NCBI GenBank assembly: GCA_016706545.1
Contig: JADJJK010000023.1
Location: forward strand, 83,776-147,775
DNA: 64,000 nt
Direction: 5' to 3'
DNA from: Myxococcales bacterium
Lineage (GTDB): Bacteria > Myxococcota_A > Polyangia > Haliangiales > Haliangiaceae
In this document: in pieces, positions 9,062-17,820 of the stretch
How positions within the stretch are numbered: the first letter of the stretch is position 1
Layout of the letters: each line of letters opens with the position of its first letter
Program-made: the position numbers and the translations under genes
Notes under the pieces: generated by a model
The model's input: the letters and a program-made list of their open reading frames with translations, nothing else
What the model was told of the DNA's origin: nothing
Database searches by the model: none

Positions 9062-10960
9062 ATGTTGCTGCAAATCGCCGAGCCTGGAGAGAGCCGGGTC
9101 AAGGAAGCGTGCAAGAAGCGCGTGGTGGGCATTGATCTGGGCACCACCAACAGCCTGGTCGCTCACTTCGCCGACGGGCAGCCGCGGGTCATCGCCATGC
9201 CAGATGGCCGGGACATCCTGCCGTCCGTGGTGCGCTACCAAGCCGGCGGGGACCCCACGGTAGGCGGCGCGCCCGACGACGGAGCCCTGCAGGACGGCGC
9301 CATCACGCTGTCCTCGGTGAAGCGCCTGGTCGGCCGCGGCGTGGCTGATCTGGGCGCGGTGCGGGCGATGTTGCCCTACGAGGTCGTCGGCGACGAGCGC
9401 GCGGTGCGTATCCCGGTCCCCGGCCGCAGCCCGGTGACGCCGGTGGAGGTCTCGGCCGAGATCCTGCGCGTGCTCAAGGCGCGCGCGGAGCACGAGCTGG
9501 GCGGCGAGGTGGAGGGCGCGGTGATCACGGTGCCCGCGTACTTCGACGACGCGCAGCGCCAGGCGACCCGCGACGCTGGCCGGTTGGCCGGGCTCGAGGT
9601 GATGCGCCTTTTGGCCGAGCCGACCGCGGCCGCGCTGGCCTATGGGCTTGACCGCGGCTCCAAGGGGACCTACGCGGTCTACGATCTGGGTGGCGGGACC
9701 TTCGATGTCTCGATCCTCAAGCTGGTGGACGGGGTGTTCGAGGTCAAGGCCACCGGCGGCGACTCCGCGCTGGGCGGCGACGACCTCGACCGCGCCATCG
9801 CCAGCGCGGTGGCGTCGGAGGCCGGAGCTGAGCTGGCGAGCTGGCCACGCCCGCGGGTGTCCGCGGCGGTGGCCGAGGCGCGCCGGGTCAAGGAGGCGTT
9901 GACCACGGCGGACGAGGTGACGTTTGGGCTGCGCGGCGAAGGCGGCCCGGCGATCACTCGCGTGGTGCGGCGCCAGGATCTGGCGACCTGGTGCCAGCCG
10001 CTGCTCGAGCGCGCCGGTCGAGCCTGCCGGCGCGTGCTCAAGGACGCGGAGCTCTCCGCCGAGGAGCTCGACGGCGTGATCCTGGTGGGCGGGTCCACGC
10101 GCTCGCCCGTGGTGCGCGCTGACGTGGAGGCGCGCTTTGGCCGGGTGCCGCTCTCCGATCTGGATCCTGACAGCGTGGTCGCGCTGGGCGCCGCGGTGTC
10201 CGCGGACGTGCTGGCCGGCGGCGAGCAAGACGTGGTGCTGCTCGACGTGGTGCCGCTGTCGCTGGGGGTGGAGATGATGGGCGGCGTGGTGGAGAAGATC
10301 ATCCACCGCAACACCACCATCCCGTGCGGCGCCAGCCAGACCTTCACCACGTACGCCGATCAGCAGACCGGGTTTGACATCCACGTGCTGCAGGGCGAGC
10401 GCGAGACCTCGGACGCATGCCGCTCGCTGGCCCGCTTCACCCTGCGCGGCATCCCGCCGATGATCGCCGGCATGGCGCGGGTGGACATCACCTTCCTCAT
10501 CGACGCGGACGGCATCCTGCACGTGACCGCCAAGGAGCAGACCTCCGGGGTCGAGGCGGCCATCGACGTGCGGCCAAGCTACGGCCTGTCCGACGAGGAA
10601 GTGGAGCGCATGCTGGTGGAGTCCTTCGAGCACGCCGAGGACGACCTGCTGCGCCGCAACCTGGCGGTGGAGCGGGTGGAGGCGGACCGCATCCTGGCGG
10701 CGACCCGCCACGCCATGGCGCACGACGAGGGGCTGCTCGACGACGACGTGCGCCGCGCCGCGACCGTGGCGATGAGCGCGCTGGAGGCGACGCTGACCGG
10801 CGGTGACTACCTGGCCGTGCGCCACGCCATCGAGGCGCTGGATCTGGCCACCAAGCCGTTCGCTCAGGCGAGGATGAACCGCGTGCTCGAGCTGCAGATG
10901 CACGGCCGCTCGCTCGATGATGTGGAGCGCACGCTCGGCGTGCGAGAGCCGCAGGCCTAG
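9062..10960 (+). CDS. hscA: Hsp70-type Fe-S chaperone HscA
   Basis: A 632-residue Hsp70 family protein with the phosphate loop GIDLGTTNSLV, the strand DLGGGTFDVSIL, VGGSTRSP and a substrate-binding domain. Its place between hscB and fdx identifies it as HscA rather than DnaK. With HscB it drives cluster release from IscU. AAGGAA lies just before the ATG. Confidence 0.95.
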   Translation: MLLQIAEPGESRVKEACKKRVVGIDLGTTNSLVAHFADGQPRVIAMPDGRDILPSVVRYQAGGDPTVGGAPDDGALQDGAITLSSVKRLVGRGVADLGAVRAMLPYEVVGDERAVRIPVPGRSPVTPVEVSAEILRVLKARAEHELGGEVEGAVITVPAYFDDAQRQATRDAGRLAGLEVMRLLAEPTAAALAYGLDRGSKGTYAVYDLGGGTFDVSILKLVDGVFEVKATGGDSALGGDDLDRAIASAVASEAGAELASWPRPRVSAAVAEARRVKEALTTADEVTFGLRGEGGPAITRVVRRQDLATWCQPLLERAGRACRRVLKDAELSAEELDGVILVGGSTRSPVVRADVEARFGRVPLSDLDPDSVVALGAAVSADVLAGGEQDVVLLDVVPLSLGVEMMGGVVEKIIHRNTTIPCGASQTFTTYADQQTGFDIHVLQGERETSDACRSLARFTLRGIPPMIAGMARVDITFLIDADGILHVTAKEQTSGVEAAIDVRPSYGLSDEEVERMLVESFEHAEDDLLRRNLAVERVEADRILAATRHAMAHDEGLLDDDVRRAATVAMSALEATLTGGDYLAVRHAIEALDLATKPFAQARMNRVLELQMHGRSLDDVERTLGVREPQA

Positions 10961-10970
10961 GACAGGACCG

Positions 10971-11345
10971 ATGCCCAAGCTGACCTTCAAGAACCCCTAT
11001 GGCCCCGGCTCCGCCGCGCTCACCGTGAGCTGCGCGCGAGGCGCGAGCATCCTGGACGTGGCCGAGGAGCACGGCGCGCGCGTCGGCCACGCCTGCGGCG
11101 GCAACCTGGCGTGCTCCACCTGCCACGTCTGGGTGACGGCCGGCCTCGACTCGCTGCCCGAGGTCGCCGACAAGGAGAACGACATCATGGACAAGGCGTT
11201 CGACGTGCGCGCCGAGTCCAGGCTCGCCTGCCAGGCCGCGCTGGGCGAGGCCGACGTCGAGGTGGAGATCACCGAGGAGAGCCTCAAGGCCTGGCTCGAC
11301 GAAAATCCCGACGAGCGCAAGAAGTTGCGGAGCACGGCGCCTTGA
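10971..11345 (+). CDS. fdx: [2Fe-2S] ferredoxin, Isc type
   Basis: The 124-residue product has the adrenodoxin-type ligand set Cys42-x5-Cys48-x2-Cys51 and Cys87. It is the electron donor for cluster assembly. The ATG at 10971 was chosen because it directly precedes PKLTFKNPYG, the normal N-terminus; the frame upstream overlaps hscA. A short charged tail (WLDENPDERKK) is present. Confidence 0.95.
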   Translation: MPKLTFKNPYGPGSAALTVSCARGASILDVAEEHGARVGHACGGNLACSTCHVWVTAGLDSLPEVADKENDIMDKAFDVRAESRLACQAALGEADVEVEITEESLKAWLDENPDERKKLRSTAP

Positions 11346-11377
11346 CGGCGCGCCAGGCTGTGTAATCTCTGGGCGCG

Positions 11378-11863
11378 ATGCCCGCCTTCGTGTACACCAC
11401 GCCTGTTCGCTTTGCCGATATCGACCACGCCGGCATCGTCTACTTCCCGCGCTTCTTTCACTTCTTCCATCTGGCCTTCGAGGAGATGTGGCGGGCCAAG
11501 CTGGGGGCGCGCGCGTACGTGGACCTCCTGGACCGCGACCGGCTGGGCTTCCCGGCGGTGCGCGCCGAGTGCGACTACCGCGCCCCGCTGCGCTTTGGCG
11601 ACCTGGCGGAGATCGAGGTGCGGGTGGTGCGGCTCGGCCGGACGTCGGTGACCTTTGGCTACCGCGTGTACCGCGCCGCCGACGAGCGCGTGACGCGCGT
11701 GCTGGCTGCCGAGGGGCAGACGGTGAGCGCGATCGTGGACCTGGCGCGCTTCGCGGCCACCGAGCCACCGGCTGCGGTGCGCGCGCTCCTGGCCGAGCTG
11801 ATGGACGAGGGGCCAGCCGAGGGGCCCAAGGCTCCCCCCGGCTCGCAAGGTCCGCGGTCGTGA
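11378..11863 (+). CDS. Hot-dog acyl-CoA thioesterase (4HBT family)
   Basis: The 161-residue product opens with VRFADIDHAGIVYFPRFF, the active-site block of 4-hydroxybenzoyl-CoA/YbgC-type thioesterases, whose catalytic Asp is Asp16 here. It hydrolyses an acyl- or aryl-CoA whose identity cannot be told from sequence. A Pro/Gly-rich tail follows the hot-dog fold. The stop overlaps the GTG of the DTW gene, so both may be read with the isc operon. Confidence 0.85.
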   Translation: MPAFVYTTPVRFADIDHAGIVYFPRFFHFFHLAFEEMWRAKLGARAYVDLLDRDRLGFPAVRAECDYRAPLRFGDLAEIEVRVVRLGRTSVTFGYRVYRAADERVTRVLAAEGQTVSAIVDLARFAATEPPAAVRALLAELMDEGPAEGPKAPPGSQGPRS

Positions 11864-13077
11864 CCGAGGTCGCCGTGCCGCGCGCGCTGTGTCCGCGGTG
11901 TCGGCGCCCGCCGGTGGTCTGTTACTGCCACGCGGTGCCGCACCTGACCACGCGCACCCGGGTGGTGATCTTGCAGCACCCGCGCGAGCGCGACATGCCC
12001 ATCGGCACGGCGCGCATGGCCAGCCTGTGTCTGCCGGAGGCGTCGCTGCACGTCGGGGTGCGCTGGGATGGCCACCCCGCGCTGGGGGCGCTGCTGGCGG
12101 ACCCGTCGCGTCCGCCGATCTTGCTCTATCCCAGCGGAGACGCGGTCGACATCTTGCGAGCGCCCCCGCCGGGGCCGGTGACGCTGGTGGTGGTGGACGG
12201 GACCTGGTCGCAGGCCAAGTCCGTGGTGCGCGACAACGCGGTCCTGCGCGCCCTGCCGCGCTACGCCTTCGCCGCGCCGGAGCCGAGCCAGTACCGGATT
12301 CGCCGCGAACCGCACGAGGAGTATGTCTCGACGATCGAGGCCCTGATGTACGTGCTGGGCGCGCTCGAGGGCGACGCACCGCGGTTTCGCGCGCTGCTGG
12401 CGCCGCTTGGCGCCATGGTGGACGCGCAGCTCGCGGCCAACCGGCACACGCCTCGCTTTCGCCACCGACGCCGCGTGCCGGGGCCAAGCGGGCCACGGAT
12501 CCCCCCGGTGGTGCGCGAGCGCTATGGATCGCTTGTGTGCGTGGTCGGGGAGTCCAACGCCTGGCCGTTTCGCGACGGCGCGCAACAGCACCCGGAGGAG
12601 CTCGTCCACTGGATGGCCGAGCGCGTCGCCACCGGCGAGCGGCTCTCGGTGATGGCGGCTCCCCGCTGGCCACTTTCGCCGAGCACGTCGTTTCACACCG
12701 GCCTGACCGAGGCCACGCTGCTGGGCGCTGGCGACGGCGCGTCGCTGGTCGCAGGCGCGCAAGCGTTCCTGCGCCCCGACGACGTGCTCTGCGCCTGGGG
12801 GCATCACAGCGCGAACCTGCTGGCCAAGGCGGGGGCCACCTTGCCGCGCGAGCGCCTGGACCTGCGCGCGGCGCTGCAGCGCTTGCGCAACGCCAAGCTC
12901 GGCACGCTGGAAGACGTCGGCGAGTCCCTGGCGGCGGAGGCCAGCCCGGCGCTGGGATCCGAGCCTGCGGGGGCGGCGCCTGCGGGATCGGCGCCTGCGG
13001 GGCCCGGCAGAGCCGGGCGACGGCTCGCCATCCTCACGGCGCTGGTCCGCGCGTGGTACCGCCAAGAGCAAGGCTAG
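11860..13077 (+). CDS. DTW-domain protein, probable tRNA-uridine aminocarboxypropyltransferase, with extra C-terminal domain
   Basis: The start is the GTG overlapping the thioesterase stop. Residues 11-23 form a zinc ribbon (Cys11, 14, 21, 23), followed by the DTW domain with DGTW at 113-116 and a later SQYRIRREP motif. DTW proteins of the TapT/TuaA family transfer the 3-amino-3-carboxypropyl group of SAM to uridine in tRNA. About 180 further residues (from ERYGSLVCVVGESNAW) form a second domain that I cannot assign. The 405-residue length is roughly twice that of a single-domain DTW protein. Confidence 0.82.
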   Translation: MTEVAVPRALCPRCRRPPVVCYCHAVPHLTTRTRVVILQHPRERDMPIGTARMASLCLPEASLHVGVRWDGHPALGALLADPSRPPILLYPSGDAVDILRAPPPGPVTLVVVDGTWSQAKSVVRDNAVLRALPRYAFAAPEPSQYRIRREPHEEYVSTIEALMYVLGALEGDAPRFRALLAPLGAMVDAQLAANRHTPRFRHRRRVPGPSGPRIPPVVRERYGSLVCVVGESNAWPFRDGAQQHPEELVHWMAERVATGERLSVMAAPRWPLSPSTSFHTGLTEATLLGAGDGASLVAGAQAFLRPDDVLCAWGHHSANLLAKAGATLPRERLDLRAALQRLRNAKLGTLEDVGESLAAEASPALGSEPAGAAPAGSAPAGPGRAGRRLAILTALVRAWYRQEQG

Positions 13078-13553
13078 CTTGGGGGCGCGCGCTTGGTCGG
13101 CGGACGGTTGTGCCGACGCGGTGACGGGGACTGATGCAGCGATGGGCGCTGTGACGGGTGCTGCAGGTGGTCCGGCAAGGGGCGGCCAACGGAGATGGGG
13201 TCGACGCCGGTCGCCTCCATCTCGGCGAGGACCCAGCGCTCGAGGGCGCTGTGGCGGTCGTAGTCGTCCCATCGGCCGCGGAGGGGTTGCCGTCGGGGTC
13301 GAGCGGGGGATCGGCGAGGGATGAGGGGGGGCGAGGGTGTGCGGGGGAACGTGGGTGGAAGGGACGCGGCTGTGGGTGGCGCGGCGGGCGCGGAGGTTGC
13401 GGGGGCGGCTGCTGCGTCGGCGCGGCGCTGGATGCTCGTGATGGTGGCGGCGGCGTCCCAGCTATCGACGCGCTCGCCGCGCCAGCGGCACTGACCGGTG
13501 GTCGAGGTCAGCGGCAGGGCGGCGTTGGCGGCATAGATCGCGGGCCAGCCGAG
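13074..13553 (-). pseudogene. 3' remnant of a DUF222/HNH endonuclease gene
   Basis: Reading the minus strand from 13553, the frame gives GWPAIYAANAALPL then CRWRGERVD, resembling the tail that follows the HNH motif in DUF222-type proteins. No HNH core with paired His and Cys residues is present anywhere between this and the DUF222 domain. The rest is low-complexity Ala/Pro/Arg sequence of doubtful coding value. It is interpreted as a decayed end separated from its N-terminal half by a repeat insertion. Confidence 0.4.
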
Positions 13554-13602
13554 CAACGTCGGCGCGGAGGACGCGGCTGCAGGCGCCCGGGCACCAACGT
13601 GG

Positions 13603-13735
13603 TAGGGGCGGGTCTCAGACCCGCCCCGCGGTCGCCGCAGGTGGGGGCGCGATGCCGCCTGGCGCGCCGCAGGTGGCCGGTGGCGCGGGCGGGTCATAGA
13701 CCCGCCCCTACGACAACCTCGCCCGTCGAGCCCTG
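13603..13735. repeat. GC-rich palindromic repeats at the truncation point of the HNH gene
   Basis: Two palindromes occur: gggcgggtctcagacccgcc around 13606-13625, and a gcgggtcatagacccgcccc copy near 13689-13708 followed by tacgacaac. The second copy and its flank (to gtcgagccct) recur at 15295-15346. The repeat supplies the last residues of the truncated DUF222 protein. Confidence 0.75.
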
Positions 13736-14472
13736 GCAGGGCCAGGCGCATACGCGCGGTTGTACGGCCGGCGCGTGGTGGTGGTGGTGGCAAGGCTCCG
13801 CGTTTCTGCGGAAGCGTCCGTCGCTCGCTCGGCAGGTGCGGATACGTCCGCGGAAACGTCAGCAACCTCTGCGGAGACGTCCGCCGGCGCGCGCGTGCAG
13901 TCCACCGCGGCTTGCTGCAACACTTGCAAGAGCAGCGCGGCCTCGTCGGGGCGCAGGCAGGCTTTGACGCACACCATGCCCGAGGCCGTCGTCGTATGCG
14001 CCACGTAGCGCTCGCTGTCGTGCGGGCGTGTGGCCTTGCTTGCGGCGTCGGCGCCGAGCACCCCGACCTTGCGGCACACGGTCTCGAGCTGGCTGGCGGT
14101 GCAGTGCTGAGAGTAGCCCAATAGCACCGCTTCGGTGGCGGCGGTGGCCACGCGCGTGATGGCGCGCGTCTTGGAATACGAGATCTGCCCGGCAGACAAG
14201 GCCTCTGATACTTGAGGCAAGGTGTGTAGTGCTCTGGCCACTCGAAGATGCTCGCGCGCGGTGCCGAGGTCCCAGCCCACGCGCCAGCTCAGCCAGTGGG
14301 CGCAGGTGCCAAAGCCCTGGCGGTACCAGCCGCCGGCCTCGTCGAACGTCCGCAGGTCAGCGAGCAGGCGATGCATGGCGGCGTCCAGGTGGACCGCTTG
14401 CTCGGCGATGTGTTCGCCGAGAGCTTGAACTTCCTCGACGGAGAGAAGCTCGCGCATGAGGCTTTGTAGCAT
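13708..14472 (-). pseudogene. DUF222 (HNH-associated) domain fragment, truncated
   Basis: The 254-residue frame begins MLQSLMRELLSVEEVQALGEHI and matches the helical DUF222 domain found in front of HNH nucleases: FGTCAHWLSWRVGWDLGTAREHLRVARAL, then ARAITRVATAATE-like and SERYVAHTTTASGMVCVKACL segments. After about residue 190 it degenerates into Ala/Asp/Val repeats. It ends in an Arg-rich tail encoded by the inserted palindromic repeat. The HNH catalytic core is missing. DUF222-HNH genes are often multicopy and associated with genome rearrangement. Confidence 0.7.
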
Positions 14473-15576
14473 GGCGGTTTTCGGCGCCGGACTTCGCGCT
14501 TGGCGTGCCCGTGGTGCCGCGGAAGCACGGGCGGCGCGAAGTTTCGTGGGGTGCGCAGGTAGACGAGGATGTAGCGCGCGTGCGGGCCTCTGGTGGAGAG
14601 AACGCGGAGGGTTGGCGGCAAGGCGGGTGCGCTGACGCGGGAGGTGTCAAGAGGAATGTTGGTATTTGGATGGATATTGGATAATAGATCTGGAGTTGGT
14701 GAGTGCGTCCGGTGGGCGGACGCGAGTGAGTCAGGACGTGAGATCGAGATCGCGGAGACCTCCGCGGAAGCGTGGTGTGATCCAGGTCGCAGCGCGTCTC
14801 CGCGGAAGCCTCGGGGCTGTGGACGGTGTCGGGCTATGGACAACCGCGCCCGTCGAGCCCGGGCAAGTGGGAATGCGCGTACGCGGCGCGGTTGACCACA
14901 GCCCTTGGAGAGGCGCAGGAGGGCCAGGTGCAGCAGGCGTGCCTGGAAGGGACGGCGCGCCTCACCACACCGCCGCACAGCCCCCGCTGTTTTCAGAACC
15001 CTGAGTTTCTTTTGTTTTTGTACCAGAACCCAGAACCCGGAACGGATCGCCAAGGGATCGATAGGTGTAAGTGCGTGCGCGGTGGGTGGGTCAAGCACGG
15101 TGGTTGGGTCAAGCGCGGTGGTTGGTCAAGCACGGTGGGTGGGTGAGCACGGTGGTCGGGTCACGCACCGCGGTGGAGGACAGGCTCGGGTCACGAGGTG
15201 TCGCGAAACCCCCGAGGAAACGTGGCGTACCTGAGAGGCGGCAGTGATCCAAGTCGCAGCGCGTTTCCGCGGAAGCCCCGGGGCTGTGGACGGAGGCGCG
15301 GGCGGGTCCCAAGACTCGCCCCTACGACAACCGCGCCGGTCGAGCCCTTTGGAGAGGCGCAGGAGGGCCCGATGCAGCAGGCGTACCTGAGAGGGCGGCG
15401 GTGATCCAAGTCGCAGCGCGTCTCCGCGGAAGCCTCGGGGCTGTGGACGGTGTCGGGCCATGGACAACCGCGCCCATCGAGCTGGACAGGCGTGATGCGC
15501 GCAAGCGCCGCGGTTGACCAAGTCGCGGCGCGTCTCCGCGGGAAGCCCAGCGCAGCAGCGGCGCGCAGCAGCCTGG
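14473..15576. repeat. 1.1 kb gene-free repeat region
   Basis: No credible gene is present. The region holds an 82-bp unit at 14777-14858 and 15401-15482, differing at only three positions, with a third copy at 15244-15344 whose right part is replaced by the palindromic repeat. A shared ggagaggcgcaggagggcc segment occurs at about 14907 and 15352. A 17-18 bp tandem array lies at 15077-15163, and a short AT-rich patch near 15003-15022. All of it lies beside the decayed HNH gene. Confidence 0.8.
15077..15163. repeat. 17-18 bp tandem repeat, five units
   Basis: Five consecutive units resemble gcacggtggttgggtcaa: 15077-15094, 15095-15112, 15113-15129, 15130-15146 and 15147-15163. The period drops from 18 to 17 by loss of one G, so the array is not kept in a reading frame. 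Confidence 0.85.
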
Positions 15577-16401
15577 CTACTGTGGGGACCGGGCGTGCAG
15601 GATTCGCAGGCGACGGTGGATGCGGTCGAGTGTACGGAGGAGGCCACGGTATCCGCGCTCCCCGGGCAGCGCTCGGCGTTGGTCGGGCTCGTCTGCGATG
15701 TCGGGCTCGTCTGCGACGTCGGGCTCGTCGTCAACGTCGGGCTCGTCTGCGGCGTCGTGCTCGTCTGTGGGCTCGTCTTCGACGTCGGGCTCGTCGCACG
15801 GGGCCCGCAGGGCCTCTCGCGGCATCTCCTGGCGCAGGGCGCGCAAGGCCTCGCGCTGGGCCTGCCGGGTCTCGTGCGCCAGCGTGCGCAAGGCCTCCTG
15901 GGCTTCCGCCTCGGCCTCGCGTAGGGTCTCGGTGGCCTCGGCTTCCGCCTCCTTCATCGCCTCGCGCAGCTCTTCTTGGGCCTCGCGCAGCGCCTCCCGA
16001 ACGTCGTCGGCGCTGCCGTGGGCTGCGCGCAGCGCCTCCTGGTGGGCCTCGCGCAGCGCCAATGCAGCGGCGCGCTGCGCCTCCCGGGCGGCCTCGCTGG
16101 GATCTTGCCGGCCCGGGCGGCGGTGCCTCGTATCCAGGACCCGCGCCCGCGCCTCCCGCGCGGCGTCGCGCAGGAGCCAGAGCGGAACCGCGGTCATCTC
16201 ATGCTCGGCTTCGTCGGCCTCGTCTGTCTCCGCTTCGTCGTCGTCGTCGTCCGCGTCGTCGTCGTCCGCCTCATCGGCATCGATGTCGATGTCGACATCG
16301 AGCTGGAACACCGCGTCGTGGTCCAGCGTCTCCGACGCCGCCGGAGTGGCGCTGACAAGCGAGGCGCCCAGCATGGATGCAAGCACGAGAGGAGTCTTCA
16401 T
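15577..16401 (-). CDS. Secreted, highly acidic coiled-coil repeat protein
   Basis: The 274-residue product has a clear Sec signal peptide (MKTPLVLASMLGASLVSATPAAS). A near-pure Asp/Glu/Ala stretch follows at about 35-68, then an amphipathic Glu/Arg/Ala helix rich in EALREA units (about 100-200) and a second acidic block of Asp-Glu-Pro-Asp repeats (about 205-245). The acid blocks could bind metal ions or basic partners. No family was recognised. The composition is strongly biased but the frame is open with a good signal sequence, so the gene is probably real. Confidence 0.65.
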   Translation of the reverse strand: MKTPLVLASMLGASLVSATPAASETLDHDAVFQLDVDIDIDADEADDDDADDDDDEAETDEADEAEHEMTAVPLWLLRDAAREARARVLDTRHRRPGRQDPSEAAREAQRAAALALREAHQEALRAAHGSADDVREALREAQEELREAMKEAEAEATETLREAEAEAQEALRTLAHETRQAQREALRALRQEMPREALRAPCDEPDVEDEPTDEHDAADEPDVDDEPDVADEPDIADEPDQRRALPGERGYRGLLRTLDRIHRRLRILHARSPQ

Positions 16402-16479
16402 GCTGTCCTGGAGCCGTGATCCAGGGGCCCGGTTGACAGTGACCGCGTCCGGGCGCTGTTTTCAGGCCGGCGGGCTGCG

Positions 16480-17256
16480 TCAATCCACGAGCTTGAGGTG
16501 ACTGCCGCGCTTGGGCCTTGGCTGCTCTTGCTGCGGGCCGCCGCCTTCGCCCTCCGCTTCTCCCGCGGCGTCCTCGGTCTCATCCGCAGGGGCGAGCAAG
16601 ACATCGCCGGGCACGTCCTCTGGCCACACGGTGCCACGCTCTTCACCCTCCACCATGGCCGCGTACATCGCCGCCCAGGGGATCTTGCACAGGAACGGCA
16701 CGCCGCCAAACGTCAGCGTTCCGGAGATGCGGGAGTCGTCCACGGTGAGATCCGCGATGGAGGGCGTGAGCCCATAGCCAAAGCGCAGCACCAGCCGGGC
16801 GTTGCCGCGCAGGTGTTCAGGCAGCTCCACGCCCGGGTGGCGGGCGTCCAGGTGCAGGAGCACCGGGCCTCGCTCCAGCAAGGCCTCCACGGCGCGCCGC
16901 TTGTTGGGGCCATCAGACTCCTCATCGCGCAGGCTCTCGGCGGGCGAGATCTCGGCCGACGGCTTGCCCACCAGCGCGACGAACGCGGTCTCTTCCAGGA
17001 TCCCGGCGTCCACCGCATCGCGGAGGATGCCCTCGGGCCGATCTCCAGCGGCGGCGCCCACCCGCTCGACGGTGCGCTCGCAGCGCGCCGCGTGCTTGAG
17101 CAACGCGCCGTGGGCCGCCAGGGCGCCGAGCTCGCCGGCGCGCCATTGCGCCAGCGCGCGGTCGACTTCGATCAACGAGCTCGAGATCCGGAGCTCGATC
17201 AGGGCGGTGACCACCGACTGCAAACGGGCCATGGTTCTGGGGTCACGCTCGAGCAT
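16480..17256 (-). CDS. SspB-like ClpXP adaptor domain protein
   Basis: The C-terminal half (about residues 135-205) matches SspB: LHLDARHPGVELPEHL, then LVLRFGYGL, a strand ISGTLTFGGVPFLCKIPWAAMYAAM, and an acidic Pro-rich tail ending PKRGSHLKLVD. In SspB such a tail ends in a ClpX-binding peptide. SspB delivers ssrA-tagged proteins to ClpXP. The N-terminal 120 residues are a helical extension not found in classic SspB. The start may be the ATG at 17256 or at 17232; neither has a good ribosome site. Confidence 0.6.
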   Translation of the reverse strand: MLERDPRTMARLQSVVTALIELRISSSLIEVDRALAQWRAGELGALAAHGALLKHAARCERTVERVGAAAGDRPEGILRDAVDAGILEETAFVALVGKPSAEISPAESLRDEESDGPNKRRAVEALLERGPVLLHLDARHPGVELPEHLRGNARLVLRFGYGLTPSIADLTVDDSRISGTLTFGGVPFLCKIPWAAMYAAMVEGEERGTVWPEDVPGDVLLAPADETEDAAGEAEGEGGGPQQEQPRPKRGSHLKLVD

Positions 17257-17338
17257 CAGCGCACGATATCGATGGAAGACGCGGGGTCAAGAGGGAAAGC
17301 GGTGCAAGTGCGTGACCGCCCGCGCGCCCGCGCGCCGG

Positions 17339-17400
17339 CCTCAGCGCACGACGGCCTCAGCGCACGACGGCCTCAGCGACCGACGGCCTCAGCGCAGCGG
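17339..17400. repeat. 16-bp tandem repeat between folB and the SspB-like gene
   Basis: Nearly four units of cctcagcgcacgacgg run from 17339. The last, partial unit contains the folB stop codon. Confidence 0.8.
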
Positions 17401-17787
17401 TGGACGGAGGAGGCGCACGCCGCAGGACGCAGGCGCGCCTGGGCACGGGGCTGCCAGCTTCTCCAGCTCCAGCGTGATGGCCACGGCTGGATAGACCTTG
17501 TGGAGCTCGCGGATCATCGCGCCAGCGAGCGCCTCCAGCAGCTTGTACGTGGACTTGGTGCCAAGCCTCACGATGATCTCGCTGACCTTCCAGTAGTCCA
17601 CCGTGTGCCCCAGCCGATCGCTGGAAGCCGCCTTGGCGAGCGGCACCTCCAGGGTGACGCTGACCCGAAACCTGCGAGTGCCTCGCCGCTCTGCCGCCGT
17701 GTGCCCGTGGTTGCCCTCGAACTCGAGGCCGCGCACGAACACGCAATCAGCGCTTCGACTCTGGGCGGTGGCAGGCTCGGTCCGCAT
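17389..17787 (-). CDS. folB: Dihydroneopterin aldolase FolB
   Basis: The 132-residue product shows the FolB pattern VFVRGLEFEGNHGHTAAER near the N-terminus, VDYWKVSEII in the middle, LLEALAGAMIREL and the strand ITLELEKLAAPCPG near the C-terminus with the conserved lysine. It cleaves dihydroneopterin to 6-hydroxymethyl-dihydropterin in folate synthesis. It lies 33 bases downstream of def on the same strand. Confidence 0.88.
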   Translation of the reverse strand: MRTEPATAQSRSADCVFVRGLEFEGNHGHTAAERRGTRRFRVSVTLEVPLAKAASSDRLGHTVDYWKVSEIIVRLGTKSTYKLLEALAGAMIRELHKVYPAVAITLELEKLAAPCPGAPASCGVRLLRPPLR

Positions 17788-17820
17788 GTCGTGGCTCGCT
17801 CGAAGAACTCCTCGACGGAG

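Noticed and set aside
8588..10990. An 800-residue open frame antisense to hscB and hscA
   Set aside because: The opposite strand carries hscB and hscA with full motifs; the antisense product is His/Arg-rich with no domain.
13708..14472. A complete HNH endonuclease
   Set aside because: The HNH motif is absent; only the DUF222 part is present.
14473..15576. The repeat region as a CRISPR array
   Set aside because: Repeat lengths (82, 17-18 bp) and absent unique spacers do not fit; no cas genes are near.
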